Assembly: GCF_003284895.1 (NCBI RefSeq) | Contig: NZ_QMDV01000005.1 | Location: forward strand, 1 to 64,000 | Origin: Pontibacter arcticus | GTDB taxonomy: Bacteria; Bacteroidota; Bacteroidia; Cytophagales; Hymenobacteraceae | Reading direction: 5' to 3' | Length of the DNA stretch: 64,000 nucleotides | Part shown: in pieces, positions 36,779 through 45,485 of the stretch | Layout of the letters: each line of letters opens with the position of its first letter | How positions within the stretch are numbered: the stretch's first letter is position 1 | Notes under the pieces: model-generated | Told to the model about the DNA's origin: nothing | Databases searched by the model: none | The model's input: the letters and a program-made list of their open reading frames with translations, nothing else | Translations under genes and position numbers: made by a program

Positions 36779-38047
36779 CTAAACTGTTTCGGCTTCGGGT
36801 TTCAGATCGAGTACGCGTAGTTTATCAGCTTTAAGCGCAGTTATTCCTACAACCAGCAAGGTCATAGTACCACCAAAAACAACAGCAGGAACCACTCCCA
36901 GCAACTTCGCCATAAACCCGGACTCAAAGGCGCCAATCTCGTTAGAAGAACCCACAAAAATATTGTTTACAGACGATACGCGGCCTTTCATGTACTCTGG
37001 CGTTAAGGTATGAATGAGCGTAGACCGGATGATGACGCTTATACTATCAAAACCACCACTCAGGGCCAGCATCACCAACGAAAACCAGAAGTTAGACGAT
37101 AGTCCGAAAAGTATGATCGTGAGGCCAAAACCAGCTACGCACCACAACATTTTTTTGCCGGCTTTTACACTGATCGGGTGATGGGCCATGTAAACAGCCA
37201 TCAGCACAGAACCTACCGCAGGCGCCGCTCTTAAAAAGCCAAGTCCTTCGGGACCGGTTTTCAGAATATCCGAGGCAAAGATAGGCAGTAGCGCAACCGC
37301 CCCGCCAAACAGCACAGCAAACAGATCCAGAGAAATAGCGCTAAGTATAATCTGGTTCCCAAACACGAACCTGATACCAGACTGCAGGCTTTCTTTCAGG
37401 TTTTGCGGGTTGATGTTCTCAGGCAATGGCTTACTCCCGATCATAGAAAATGCTGACAGCGACAAAAATACAAGTACGGCATCGGTAATATAAGCGGCGG
37501 TTACGCCAAAAAAACCATAAACCAAACCGCCAACAGCCGGACCAGCCAGCGAAGCCGCCTGCCAGGTAGTGCTGCTCCAGGTAATGGCATTGGCGTATAA
37601 AGTTTTATTTGCAACCAGCTGCGGCATAAAAGCAAATACGGCCGGCCCCATAAACCCTCTGGCTATGCCGCTCACAAAAATAACTACGTAAATGGGTAGC
37701 GCGCCGTAGGTTAATAAAGTATGGCTGGCATCCAGGGTAAAGTATAAAAGTGCCAGCGAACAGAACATCAGCACCGTTATCACTACCATAATTATTTTCT
37801 TACGGGGCACCATATCAGCGAGGTAGCCGGCATACAGCGATACGAAAATGGAAGGGATAGCTTCGGCAAGCCCGATCAGGCCAAGAGAAAGTGGGTCTTT
37901 GGTGATGTCGTAAATTTGCCAGCCTACAATAACGGCCTGTATCTGCATAGCCAGTGTAATGCACAAACGGGCACTGATGTATAACCTGAAATCAGGGATC
38001 CGAAGCACCGCATACGGATCGTGTGTATTTCTGTGGTTCGCTTTCAT
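36779..38047 (-). CDS. MFS transporter (MFS_3/EntS-like)
   Basis: 422 residues with about 12 membrane segments. Start MKANHRNTHDPYAVLRIPDFRLYISARL. The RIPDFRLYI opening and GYLADMVPRKKIIMV between helices 2 and 3 (the MFS signature loop) fit the MFS_3 group related to the enterobactin exporter EntS. Proton-driven efflux across the inner membrane is expected. The substrate cannot be predicted, and there is no siderophore gene nearby. Single gene, convergent with bTHX. Confidence 0.9.
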   Translation of the reverse strand: MKANHRNTHDPYAVLRIPDFRLYISARLCITLAMQIQAVIVGWQIYDITKDPLSLGLIGLAEAIPSIFVSLYAGYLADMVPRKKIIMVVITVLMFCSLALLYFTLDASHTLLTYGALPIYVVIFVSGIARGFMGPAVFAFMPQLVANKTLYANAITWSSTTWQAASLAGPAVGGLVYGFFGVTAAYITDAVLVFLSLSAFSMIGSKPLPENINPQNLKESLQSGIRFVFGNQIILSAISLDLFAVLFGGAVALLPIFASDILKTGPEGLGFLRAAPAVGSVLMAVYMAHHPISVKAGKKMLWCVAGFGLTIILFGLSSNFWFSLVMLALSGGFDSISVIIRSTLIHTLTPEYMKGRVSSVNNIFVGSSNEIGAFESGFMAKLLGVVPAVVFGGTMTLLVVGITALKADKLRVLDLKPEAETV

Positions 38048-38471
38048 TGTAAAGTAGCTTGAGTAGGTCCGGAATAATTTTCAAAGCTACTGCAAAGGTG
38101 GCATTTCAGGTTAGTATCGGTAAAAATAAAGTTTTGCGGTGCGGTTGCTGTTTTCAAACCATCTTTCCTGCCGCTACCCCTGCAACTACAGGTAAATTTA
38201 CTGTTAAATTACGCCTCCATCGTAACACAAGTTTGCTTAACTAAGTATACCTCCATAATAACAGAAACCTATTTACAGGTGTTGCTGCATCTAAGCCTGT
38301 TTTAAGTAGGTTGTACTCGATTTACTCGTTCTGTTACGTGTTTGCTGCCAATATCGCAGGGGCACTTTAAAGTTTTAATAACATATTTCTGATCCACGCC
38401 AGCGTACCTCTGCACAAAAAGGAACACTATAAGCCGTGCCTTTATTTTTTTATTATTTCAAATTTTACACT
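38048..38471. other. Divergent intergenic region, 424 bp
   Basis: Upstream region shared by the MFS gene (minus) and the hypothetical gene at 38472 (plus). CACCTTTG on the minus strand at 38100-38093 is one base from the -7 consensus, but no -33 partner is clear. No ORF, RNA gene or repeat that I can support. Confidence 0.5.
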
Positions 38472-38807
38472 ATGAAGAACATGGACATAAAAAGCTTGCT
38501 GGATAACATCGAAAAAAAAGTATGCCAGCAGGAGATCACTTCGGATTCGGACGTAACCCGGTTAATCAACAACGAGATCAACTCGGCTATTAACCTGAAA
38601 TCTAACCCGGATGCCATTGACCAGTATTTTAAAAACGCAAACTGCACCACGCTGGAATGCTACTTACAGCACCTGCAGGCACTCGAAGAAAAACTGAAAG
38701 CCCCATCCAACATTACTGCCCAATGCAAAGCCGTGGAAGAGCGCGACATTAACCGCCGCCTGCTCCTGATCCTGAACCGTATCAAGGGTTTCAGCAGAAA
38801 ACAGTAA
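38472..38807 (+). CDS. Small helical protein, unknown
   Basis: 111 residues from ATG 38472 (MKNMDIKSLLDNIEKKV). An in-frame ATG 12 codons upstream adds an aromatic stretch (FFYYFKFY) unlikely to be coding. The protein appears all-helical, with three cysteines at about 21, 62 and 67 and a positively charged C-terminus (RLLLILNRIKGFSRKQ). No signal peptide, membrane segment or known motif. It has a proper terminator and codon use like its neighbours. Function not assigned. Confidence 0.7.
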   Translation: MKNMDIKSLLDNIEKKVCQQEITSDSDVTRLINNEINSAINLKSNPDAIDQYFKNANCTTLECYLQHLQALEEKLKAPSNITAQCKAVEERDINRRLLLILNRIKGFSRKQ

Positions 38808-38829
38808 TCCCAGCGTAAAAACATCCTGC

Positions 38830-38871
38830 ATCCTTCGACAAGATTCCTCAGCTCTTTCGAAGGATTTTTTT
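38830..38871 (+). terminator. Terminator after the small helical protein gene
   Basis: 9-bp stem ATCCTTCGA/TCGAAGGAT, 18-nt loop, then TTTTTT. Confidence 0.85.
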
Positions 38872-39014
38872 ATGCCCGTACTTTCCTGTGCTGATTTTTA
38901 CATTTTAAAAGGCCTCATTATAAGTAAGATGACCAATATCATTTAATTGGAAGCCCGCACACGGTATTTTTGTAACACTGTAGCTTTCATAGATGGCATT
39001 AGGACGTATTACCG

Positions 39015-39398
39015 ATGAGAAAAGACTTAGAAAACGAAGCTGATATAAAGACCCTGGTAGATACTTTTTACGATAACGTAAACAAGGACGAACTGCTGGC
39101 ACCGATCTTTAATGATTTTGCTGAAGTAGACTGGAGCCAGCACCTGCCGGTTATGTATAATTTCTGGAGTTCTATTTTATTTGGTTCAATGGCTTACAAA
39201 GGCCAGCCCTTCCCAAAGCACATGCGCCTGCCCATTCAGAAACAGCATTTCCAGCGGTGGACCGCTTTATTTACGCAAACCATAGATGCTATTTTTGAAG
39301 GCCCGAAAGCAACCGAAGCCAAGCAGAAAGCCACCAGCATTGCCCAGATTTTCCAGATGAAAATGGGTTTCCTGGATGTGATAGCCAAACAAGTATAA
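39015..39398 (+). CDS. Group III truncated haemoglobin
   Basis: 127 residues, the right length for a 2-over-2 globin. Features are LVDTFYDNVNKDELLAPIF (~14-32), the aromatic pair in VMYNFWSSILFG (~46-57), the proximal-histidine region HMRLPIQKQHFQRWTALF (~69-86) and helix H at the end. The motif HF-x(2)-W is characteristic of group III. Likely roles are O2/NO binding or detoxification in the cytoplasm. A TATTTTTG -7-like box at 38965-38972 precedes it by 43 bp. Single gene. Confidence 0.9.
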   Translation: MRKDLENEADIKTLVDTFYDNVNKDELLAPIFNDFAEVDWSQHLPVMYNFWSSILFGSMAYKGQPFPKHMRLPIQKQHFQRWTALFTQTIDAIFEGPKATEAKQKATSIAQIFQMKMGFLDVIAKQV

Positions 39399-39447
39399 AA
39401 TGATCTACAGCTTTATATTTTAATTCTGTATACTCTTCTACGTTCTG

Positions 39448-39483
39448 AAACCGCCGCTATGCCAATACGTGCCGGCGGTTTTC
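39448..39483 (+). terminator. Terminator of the haemoglobin gene
   Basis: AAACCGCCG/CGGCGGTTT stem with a 16-nt loop and a short T-run. Confidence 0.8.
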
Positions 39484-39868
39484 TTAATATACCTCACTGA
39501 GCAAAGTATAAACCTGCTATCCCGTTTTAATCTCAACATAGAGAACCCACCTACTTTCTTCTGCCCTGATTTATGCTTGCTGCAACTACATAAACCATTT
39601 ACGGATGGTTTTATATATGTGGAAAACTAAATTTAAATAATCGGCTACTTTTTTATACTTTATCATCGTATAAGGTTCATAATAAAATATCCCGGAACAA
39701 TGTTTACGTAGCGTACAGTAGAAAAAAAAATTGCTTCCGGAGGTCCTATTGTTGCACAAGCAAAATGAGTTCTCTATATTTGATTTTGCCTTTCTCAAAA
39801 ATCTAGTCTAAACCAGTAAACGACACAATATGATATAAAGCTTTACGTTAACTTAATGTAGCTTTAAC
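39484..39868. other. Upstream region of the ECF sigma gene
   Basis: 385 bp. It contains the consensus promoter described separately, an A9 tract at about 39722 and several TATACTT/AAGTATA copies. No coding sequence supported. Confidence 0.5.
39752..39782 (+). promoter_or_regulatory. Promoter of the ECF sigma gene
   Basis: TTG (39752-39754), 20 nt, TATATTTG (39775-39782). This is a housekeeping-type promoter with a leader of about 80 nt before the start at 39869. A housekeeping consensus suggests the sigma factor is not solely autoregulated. Confidence 0.6.
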
Positions 39869-40471
39869 ATGAATATAACTACCCAGCTGACCGACTCTAA
39901 TTTAGTGTCGCTCTATATCGCAGGTAACGAGAGTGCGTTTGAACAGTTAGTAAACAGACACAAAAACAAAGTCTACACCACGATCTTATTAATAGTAAAA
40001 GACTCGTATACAGCCGAAGATCTGTTGCAGGATACCTTTATTAAGGCCATCCACACCATGAAAAGCGGCCGCTATAACGAGGAAGGGAAATTCTCTTCCT
40101 GGATTTGCCGTATTGCCCATAACCTGGCGATCGACTTTTTCCGTAAAGAGAAACGTAGCCCAATGATTACGCTGGAAGACGGCAGTAATGTGTTTAACGC
40201 TTTATCGTTTGCCGAAGACTCTGCCGAGTCGCTGCAGATAAAAGAAGATACACATGCCCGTCTGCGTGAGCTGATCCAATTGCTGCCCCAAACGCAGCGC
40301 GAAGTGCTTATGATGCGCCATTACGCCGACATGAGCTTTCAGGAAATAGCAGAAGCAACCGGCGTAAGCATTAATACAGCCCTGGGCAGAATGCGCTATG
40401 CGCTGATCAACCTCAGGAAGAAGATGCTAAACGGTAATATTGCTTATGATAAAAACCTCTACTCAGAATGA
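39869..40471 (+). CDS. ECF-type RNA polymerase sigma factor
   Basis: 200 residues. Region 2 (about 22-92) includes FEQLVNRHKNKVYTTI, DLLQDTFIKAI and FSSWICRIAHNLAIDFFR. Region 4 (about 135-190) includes LLPQTQREVLMMRHYADMSF and the helix-turn-helix EIAEATGVSINTALGRMRYA. No C-terminal extension. It directs core polymerase to an unknown regulon. A small gene overlaps its last 26 bases and is the obvious candidate for an anti-sigma partner. Confidence 0.93.
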   Translation: MNITTQLTDSNLVSLYIAGNESAFEQLVNRHKNKVYTTILLIVKDSYTAEDLLQDTFIKAIHTMKSGRYNEEGKFSSWICRIAHNLAIDFFRKEKRSPMITLEDGSNVFNALSFAEDSAESLQIKEDTHARLRELIQLLPQTQREVLMMRHYADMSFQEIAEATGVSINTALGRMRYALINLRKKMLNGNIAYDKNLYSE

Positions 40472-40676
40472 GCTTATCCAGTATGTATACAATGAGTTGG
40501 CAGATGATGCCTGCGAGCAACTGGAAGTAGCGTTACTACAGGACGAAGAACTAGCCGAAAGCTGCTCCGATCTGCTTATACTCCAAAATATGCTTAACCA
40601 AGGCCTGAAAAGTCCGGGGCAGCATACGATCAATAATATTTTGAATTACTCAAAAAGCTTAAGTTTGCAGTCTTAA
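40446..40676 (+). CDS. Small acidic partner of the ECF sigma factor
   Basis: 76 residues from ATG 40446 (MIKTSTQNELIQYVYNELAD). A TTG two codons upstream is also possible. It overlaps the sigma gene by 26 bp, so translational coupling is likely. The protein is acidic and helical, with QLEVALLQDEELAESCSDLL, which recalls the N-terminal helices of anti-sigma factors. It has no membrane segment and no zinc HxxxCxxC motif. A cytoplasmic anti-sigma or adaptor role is inference. Its stop codon falls in the loop of the terminator that follows. Confidence 0.75.
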   Translation: MIKTSTQNELIQYVYNELADDACEQLEVALLQDEELAESCSDLLILQNMLNQGLKSPGQHTINNILNYSKSLSLQS

Positions 40677-40695
40677 CCGACTGCAAACTTTTTTT
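40661..40695 (+). terminator. Terminator overlapping the end of the sigma partner gene
   Basis: Perfect 12-bp stem AAGTTTGCAGTC/GACTGCAAACTT with a 6-nt loop containing the TAA stop of the small gene, then TTTTT. The next gene (nth) starts at the end of the T-run. Confidence 0.88.
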
Positions 40696-41376
40696 ATGCG
40701 CACCAAAGAACGCTACAAGCTCCTGATCGATTATTTTACGAATAACTTTCCGGAGCCGGAAACAGAACTGGCTTACACCAACCCGTATGAGTTGATACTG
40801 GCTGTGGTACTGAGTGCCCAATGCACGGATAAGCGCGTAAATATGGTAACGCCTGCTTTATTTGAAGCCTATCCCACACCTGAGGCCTTAGCCGCCGCTG
40901 CTCCCGAAGAAATATTTGAGTACATCAGAAGTATATCCTACCCCAACAACAAGGCAAAGCACCTGGCAGGGCTGGGGCGAATGCTGGTAGAACAGTTTAA
41001 CTCTGAAGTACCCAGCACCGTGGAAGAGCTGGTAAAACTACCGGGCGTTGGCCGTAAAACAGCTAATGTGATCGTGTCTGTTATCTGGAACCAACCAGCT
41101 ATGGCTGTTGATACGCATGTGTTCCGGGTAAGCAAAAGGCTGGGGCTGGTTGCTAAAAAAGCCAAAACGCCACTGGAAGTTGAACGCGAACTGATCTCGA
41201 ACCTGCCTGAAGAGCTGATAGCCAAAGCGCACCACTGGCTTATACTGCATGGGCGCTACATCTGCATTGCGCGCAGGCCCAAATGCGAAGAGTGCCCGCT
41301 CACCCATTTCTGCGCTTTCTTCCAGAAAAACTTCCCGAACATACCCGATGATCCGGAAAACAAACTGGGCGGATAA
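40696..41376 (+). CDS. nth: Endonuclease III
   Basis: 226 residues. Bifunctional base-excision glycosylase/lyase for oxidised pyrimidines. Helix-hairpin-helix LPGVGRKTANVIV (~115-127) carries the catalytic Lys. The catalytic Asp is in MAVDTHVFRV (~138). The [4Fe-4S] cluster is C-x6-C-x2-C-x5-C (CIARRPKCEECPLTHFC, near 193-209). Length is normal. The start ATG sits directly after a terminator, so nth either depends on read-through or has a promoter inside the upstream gene. Confidence 0.96.
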   Translation: MRTKERYKLLIDYFTNNFPEPETELAYTNPYELILAVVLSAQCTDKRVNMVTPALFEAYPTPEALAAAAPEEIFEYIRSISYPNNKAKHLAGLGRMLVEQFNSEVPSTVEELVKLPGVGRKTANVIVSVIWNQPAMAVDTHVFRVSKRLGLVAKKAKTPLEVERELISNLPEELIAKAHHWLILHGRYICIARRPKCEECPLTHFCAFFQKNFPNIPDDPENKLGG

Positions 41377-41420
41377 CAAAAAAGGCCCGGCTATACTTTA
41401 GCCGGGCCTTTTTTGTTATC
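41372..41420. terminator. Bidirectional terminator, 21-bp perfect stem
   Basis: 41372-41392 pairs fully with 41400-41420 (core AAGGCCCGGCT/AGCCGGGCCTT). The 7-nt loop reads ATACTTT, part of the repeated TATACTT motif. It overlaps the nth stop and abuts the convergent Spy-like gene. Confidence 0.93.
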
Positions 41421-41425
41421 ATTTA

Positions 41426-41911
41426 TTAACCTTGTCGCTGGTGCTTTCGCTCGCCGCGGTGTTCTTTGCGGTCCCCTTTTTTGCTTTCGTAGCGGGCTCT
41501 CTGCTCCTGCTGCATTACCTCGTATTGGGCATATTGCTTTTTGTTCAGGATATCTTTTAACTCAGCTTTGTAGCTTTCCTGGCGGGTTTTGGCAATTTCG
41601 CGCATTTTACTGCGGTCTGCTTTGCTTTTATCTTTAAAGTCGCCGCGTTGCGCCATAAACTGCTGCCTTTCCTGCGCCTGTTTTAAATGCAAAGCCTGTA
41701 ATTTGCGTTGCTGCGATTTGTTCAGGTCGAGTTTCTGCACCAGATGTTCGGTACGTTTTGTGGCTCTTTCCTCGGGGCTTTTCTGTGCACGCTGCTTTTT
41801 ATTCTGACGGTGTTCGGTATGCTGTCCTTTCTCTTTTTGCGGAGCGTCCTGGGCAAAAGATGCACCTGAAACTAAAACCCCCATTGCCAGCATAGCTAGT
41901 ATCTTCTTCAT
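41426..41911 (-). CDS. Exported helical Spy/CpxP-like protein
   Basis: 161 residues from ATG 41911 (MKKILAMLAMGVLVSGASFAQ, signal peptide). An upstream in-frame ATG would mask the signal. The mature protein is highly charged and helical. Its LDLNKSQQRKLQALHLKQ segment around residue 76 resembles the LTxxQ motif of Spy/CpxP periplasmic chaperones, and ELKDILNKKQYAQYEVMQ (~118-135) recalls the second motif. The C-terminus is Lys/Arg/His-rich (KKGDRKEHRGERKHQRQG). The chaperone or metal-resistance role is inferred from similarity only. Confidence 0.78.
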   Translation of the reverse strand: MKKILAMLAMGVLVSGASFAQDAPQKEKGQHTEHRQNKKQRAQKSPEERATKRTEHLVQKLDLNKSQQRKLQALHLKQAQERQQFMAQRGDFKDKSKADRSKMREIAKTRQESYKAELKDILNKKQYAQYEVMQQEQRARYESKKGDRKEHRGERKHQRQG

Positions 41912-42372
41912 GTTCTTTCTTTTAAAATAGTTGATCAAATCGCAATCTATAGGCCTGAATTGCATTGTAAATCTGCTATTTCAATTGTTATGCCAGAATT
42001 ACACCTCGCAATTCATAAAAACTAAAGAAACAACTGTAAATAACTGAATGAAAGGCACCTAGAAAGTATAAAAACGCCAGCATTTACTTTAACACAGTAT
42101 TAAGTACAGAAACTGTTAGAGGTTTTGAAAAGGAAATTGTTTTGGCTGCCCTTCTAGAATGTTTTCACCAGCGCAAGCACGAAGAGGTTACTGTAAATAA
42201 TTATTGAAAACACAACAACAGGCTGGTTGAGGCACGAAGCCAGAGCGCTTAACAGCTTCATCGTATCAACTTAGTAGAGAAGGTGCTTTGCTTATACTTT
42301 ACGCAGGACTTATCTGAAGTATGAATTGCAGAAAAACGATGAGCTCTATCTATGCTGACGCTACTAAAGTTA
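41912..42372. other. Intergenic gap, 461 bp
   Basis: AT-rich sequence between the start of the Spy-like gene and the end of the glycosyltransferase gene (both minus strand). It must hold the Spy-like gene's promoter near 41912-42000, but I cannot name a consensus site. No terminator for the glycosyltransferase with a clean stem is seen. No ORF or RNA gene supported. Confidence 0.5.
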
Positions 42373-43575
42373 CTACTTAAGTTTAGCTGCTTTTACCAGC
42401 ACTGCTTCTATATCTTTCACAAGTTTTTGCCTGTCGAATAACTCCTCCGAAATCCGTATGGCGTTCTGGCCTGCTATTTTTAAGCCCTCCGTATCTGCTA
42501 AGATCTGTTTTATACTTTGCGCCAGTGCTTCGGGCTGCTCGGCGGGCGTGTACCAGCCACAGTTATACTTCTCTACCAGCGCCTTCGTCCAGCCGGGGTT
42601 TGTTACAATAACAGGCGTTCCGTTTGCCAGGCTATCATACAGTTTAGCCGGGGAGTTTACCGAAAGTATGGGCAGGTTGTTAAATGGGCTAAGCGAAATA
42701 TCAGCCAACTGGAACAAAGGAAAAATTTCGTTGCGGGGTTGCGGCGGTAATAACAAAAGGTTAGGCACGCGCGATGCCAGCTGCTGCAGTTGCGGTTGGT
42801 AATACCCGGTGCCGGTACAGATAAAAAGTATACTTTCATCGGAAGCCATACTTTCTATAGTCTGCATCAGGGTGGGCATGTCGTTGGCGCGGCCATAGGT
42901 TCCCGCGTACAGCACTACTTTTTTGCCTTGGGTTTTATACTTTGTCCGCAGGTTTTCTACTTGCTCTGCTGATACAGCTTTCGCCAGTTCGAGGTCGGTG
43001 CCGTTATAATTGGTCGTTATCTTTTCCGGGCTGATGCCTAAACCCAGTACATAATCGGTCATGTCCGGAGATAGCGTTACAATATGGGCGGCACTTTGGT
43101 ACAGGCTTTTTTCTATCCTGAAAAGTTTGCGCTGCATCCATTTACCAGGCACGGCGCCCATCGCAACCGGGAAACTTGGCCAAAGGTCCTGCACCTCAAA
43201 AACCCACGGAATACCGCGTAACCGGGCTACTTTCGCTACCACCCACGGCGTTGTAAGCGGCGTAGATACAGCCCATAACACATCGGGTTTCGCCAACTTC
43301 ATGGTCTTGCTGAAAGCACTTGCCGCGAACTTCAGAAAAGAAGAAGCCCGTTTCACGACGCCCATTTTGTTGGCATACTGTGTTTTGCACTCATGCAGCT
43401 CTACCCCTTCCGGTACCCAGTTATACTTGCTTGTGATCTGGGTACGCCGCCAGGCATCGCTAGCTACCAGGCTAATGCGGTGTTTTTTTGCCAGCACTTC
43501 CATAAAGGTATAATGGCGGCAGGTAGCAGGGCAATCCGGGGAATGATGGTGCTGGTTAAGTATAGCAATATGCAT
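42373..43575 (-). CDS. Glycosyltransferase family 4 (WbuB-like)
   Basis: 400 residues from ATG 43575 (MHIAILNQHHHSPDCPATCR). GT-B fold: N-terminal acceptor domain with VLWAVSTPLTTPWVVAKVAR and WVFEVQDLWPSFPVAMGAV, C-terminal donor domain with KKVVLYAGTYGRANDMPTL (~220-238) and the E-x7-E-like NGTPVIVTNPGWTKALVE (~333-350). It resembles WbuB-type transferases of polysaccharide synthesis acting at the cytoplasmic face of the inner membrane. No cluster of polysaccharide genes surrounds it. gldB lies 100 bp upstream on the same strand. Confidence 0.88.
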   Translation of the reverse strand: MHIAILNQHHHSPDCPATCRHYTFMEVLAKKHRISLVASDAWRRTQITSKYNWVPEGVELHECKTQYANKMGVVKRASSFLKFAASAFSKTMKLAKPDVLWAVSTPLTTPWVVAKVARLRGIPWVFEVQDLWPSFPVAMGAVPGKWMQRKLFRIEKSLYQSAAHIVTLSPDMTDYVLGLGISPEKITTNYNGTDLELAKAVSAEQVENLRTKYKTQGKKVVLYAGTYGRANDMPTLMQTIESMASDESILFICTGTGYYQPQLQQLASRVPNLLLLPPQPRNEIFPLFQLADISLSPFNNLPILSVNSPAKLYDSLANGTPVIVTNPGWTKALVEKYNCGWYTPAEQPEALAQSIKQILADTEGLKIAGQNAIRISEELFDRQKLVKDIEAVLVKAAKLK

Positions 43576-43674
43576 GAAAGGGCGGCACAAAGCCGTAGCG
43601 TAATGTAGAAAGGAAAGAGCTTACGTTTAGGCAGCCCGTAAAATACTGGTTTATACTTTGTTGCAGATCAGGTT

Positions 43675-44685
43675 TTATTTTCGCCTTTCAGGTTTATACT
43701 TCGATTGATCGAATATTTTCTGATAATCTGTTTCGGCCATCAATTGAGGCAGGGTAACTTCCGGGTTGCGCTCCATATACTTGTTCACAATCTGCCAGCC
43801 CACCCAGGTGCCTAACCTGCCCGGCGACTTTGCATCTATCTCCGGTGTGTTTGGCCGCTCCCCGATATACTTGTTTACCTGGAACGGATTTTTCTCGAAG
43901 AGCAAACCTTTCTCAATAAAATGTGCCCAGATCTTGCCTTCGTTATACCTGATATCTGCCACTTGCTGGCCGGTATACCCAATTATAGAAGAATCAGCCA
44001 CGCACGGCATCACAGATTTTACGAAATAATAAGCTTTCCCTACGTTCAGCATTTCGGCCAGCATGGTGCGGTCTGCAGGGTTTGTTTTGTTGAAGTTATT
44101 GGAAAGCAGCAGCATGGCGGCCGGCACCATTTTATCTTTTTCGTAGCGTTGCAGAATGTACTCGTATACCTGCGGGCGGTAGCTGGCTTTTTTGCCGATA
44201 AAATAATCGAGCCCGAACACCAGCATACTATCCGAAACAAACAGGTCGCTGCCCATACTTCCCAGGCCAGTTACAAAAGTTTTTACCTGCGGCGTTTTAT
44301 AGGCTGGATAGTGGTACTTGATAACTTTAAAAGCTGTTTCGAGTTGCTGTTGTTCCTGTTTAAAATCACCGAACGTTGCGGCTGCCTGCTTCGCCAGCGT
44401 ATCCAGTGATGGGTTTTCAGACATCAGGAAAAGCGGCCTAACCAGCATGGAGTCTGATTTATACTTGGCGCGCTCTAAATATGTATCTGCAAAAAACTTA
44501 TTCTGATCTATAAAAGCGGCCATTTCCTGCTGGCTTTTCGTTGCAAAAAAACCTTCTTCCAGGCGCTCAACTTGTACGGTAACAGGCACTTTTGCTATTT
44601 CTTCGGGGAGCTGGCAACCTTTCTCGCGGCACCCAAAGGATAACAGAAGAATAAGACTTACTATAATTCTATAATACATTTTCAT
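43675..44685 (-). CDS. gldB: Gliding motility lipoprotein GldB
   Basis: 336 residues. Lipobox LLLSFGC (Cys19). The mature protein begins with LPEEIAKVPVTVQVERLEEG, the conserved opening of GldB. It continues with FFADTYLERA, TFVTGLGSMGSDLFVSDSM and YIGERPNTPEIDAKSPGRLG, all consistent with the family. GldB is an envelope lipoprotein required for gliding in Flavobacterium and kept in many non-gliding Bacteroidota. A first ATG at 44685 and another two codons later are equally possible starts. It is divergent from the PorT-like barrel gene. Confidence 0.92.
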   Translation of the reverse strand: MKMYYRIIVSLILLLSFGCREKGCQLPEEIAKVPVTVQVERLEEGFFATKSQQEMAAFIDQNKFFADTYLERAKYKSDSMLVRPLFLMSENPSLDTLAKQAAATFGDFKQEQQQLETAFKVIKYHYPAYKTPQVKTFVTGLGSMGSDLFVSDSMLVFGLDYFIGKKASYRPQVYEYILQRYEKDKMVPAAMLLLSNNFNKTNPADRTMLAEMLNVGKAYYFVKSVMPCVADSSIIGYTGQQVADIRYNEGKIWAHFIEKGLLFEKNPFQVNKYIGERPNTPEIDAKSPGRLGTWVGWQIVNKYMERNPEVTLPQLMAETDYQKIFDQSKYKPERRK

Positions 44686-44754
44686 CTATCTTTGTACAAA
44701 AATAAGGTGTTGCTACGTATTAATGCTACACTTAAGCTTCAATTTAATTAACTG

Positions 44755-45414
44755 ATGAAGAAACTCACATTATTAACGCTTTTTTTATGCTTTGGCCTGA
44801 GTGCCATGGCTCAAATTGAGATCGGTTTACAGGTATCTCCTACTATTTCGGGTAACCGGTTTATAGCCGACGACAAGTATAACTTTGAAAAAGAAAGCAA
44901 TAACCTGCGCCTTGGTGTTGGCGTTGTAGCCGATTATTTCTTTGCTCAGAATTATGCTTTCAGTACTGGTTTGCTTTATCGCAGCAAAGGAAGTGAGATA
45001 AGTTACAATTTTGCTCGCGAAGACGGATCTGTTATTTCAGGTAAAGACGATATCTCGTTGCAGTATATTGAGTTACCTGTTTCCCTTAAATTATTTACAA
45101 ACGAAGTGGCGCCTGCCACAGTTTTATACTTCCAGGTAGGCGGTTCTTTAAATACTAAGGTAGGTGCAAAAGTTAATAACAAGAATGTTATTAACGATAT
45201 AAAGGCCAGCAAACGCTTTAATACTTTTGAAGCTGATGTGTTGATTGGCGGCGGCGCAGAAATGCAATTAAGCGAAAGCACCAAAGTATTTGCAGGCCTT
45301 ACGTACCATAGAGGCTTAACCAACATTGATGATTATTACAAAAACCTGACTAACGATAAAAATTTCTCTCTGAAAAATAACAGCGTATCACTCGACTTCG
45401 GCGTTAAGTTTTAA
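44755..45414 (+). CDS. PorT-like outer-membrane beta-barrel protein
   Basis: 219 residues. Signal peptide MKKLTLLTLFLCFGLSAMAQ, then barrel strands: IEIGLQVSPTISGNRF, LRLGVGVVADYFF, AFSTGLLYRSKGSEISY, YIELPVSLKLFTNE, TVLYFQVGGSLNTKV and a C-terminal NNSVSLDFGVKF. It is of the same broad group as the two barrels at 20866 and 21802 but more distant. PorT family members include the T9SS component PorT/SprT, though most are of unknown role. A TATCTTTG -7-like box is at 44687-44694, lacking a -33 TTG. Confidence 0.85.
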   Translation: MKKLTLLTLFLCFGLSAMAQIEIGLQVSPTISGNRFIADDKYNFEKESNNLRLGVGVVADYFFAQNYAFSTGLLYRSKGSEISYNFAREDGSVISGKDDISLQYIELPVSLKLFTNEVAPATVLYFQVGGSLNTKVGAKVNNKNVINDIKASKRFNTFEADVLIGGGAEMQLSESTKVFAGLTYHRGLTNIDDYYKNLTNDKNFSLKNNSVSLDFGVKF

Positions 45415-45432
45415 TACCACATACTTCTTACA

Positions 45433-45466
45433 AAAAAAGGCCGCTCAGATCTGAGTGGCCTTTTTT
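45433..45466 (+). terminator. Terminator of the PorT-like gene
   Basis: 16-bp stem with one G-U pair around a 2-nt centre: AAAAAAGGCCGCTCAG/CTGAGTGGCCTTTTTT. Confidence 0.88.
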
Positions 45467-45485
45467 ATACTTTCAACACTTAACT

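Noticed and set aside
38930-38955. NsrR- or Crp-like operator before the truncated haemoglobin
   Set aside because: Only a loose ATGA-N6-TCAT symmetry is visible; too weak to call.
40440-40445. TTG start for the sigma partner gene
   Set aside because: An ATG two codons later is simpler and gives the same protein apart from two residues.
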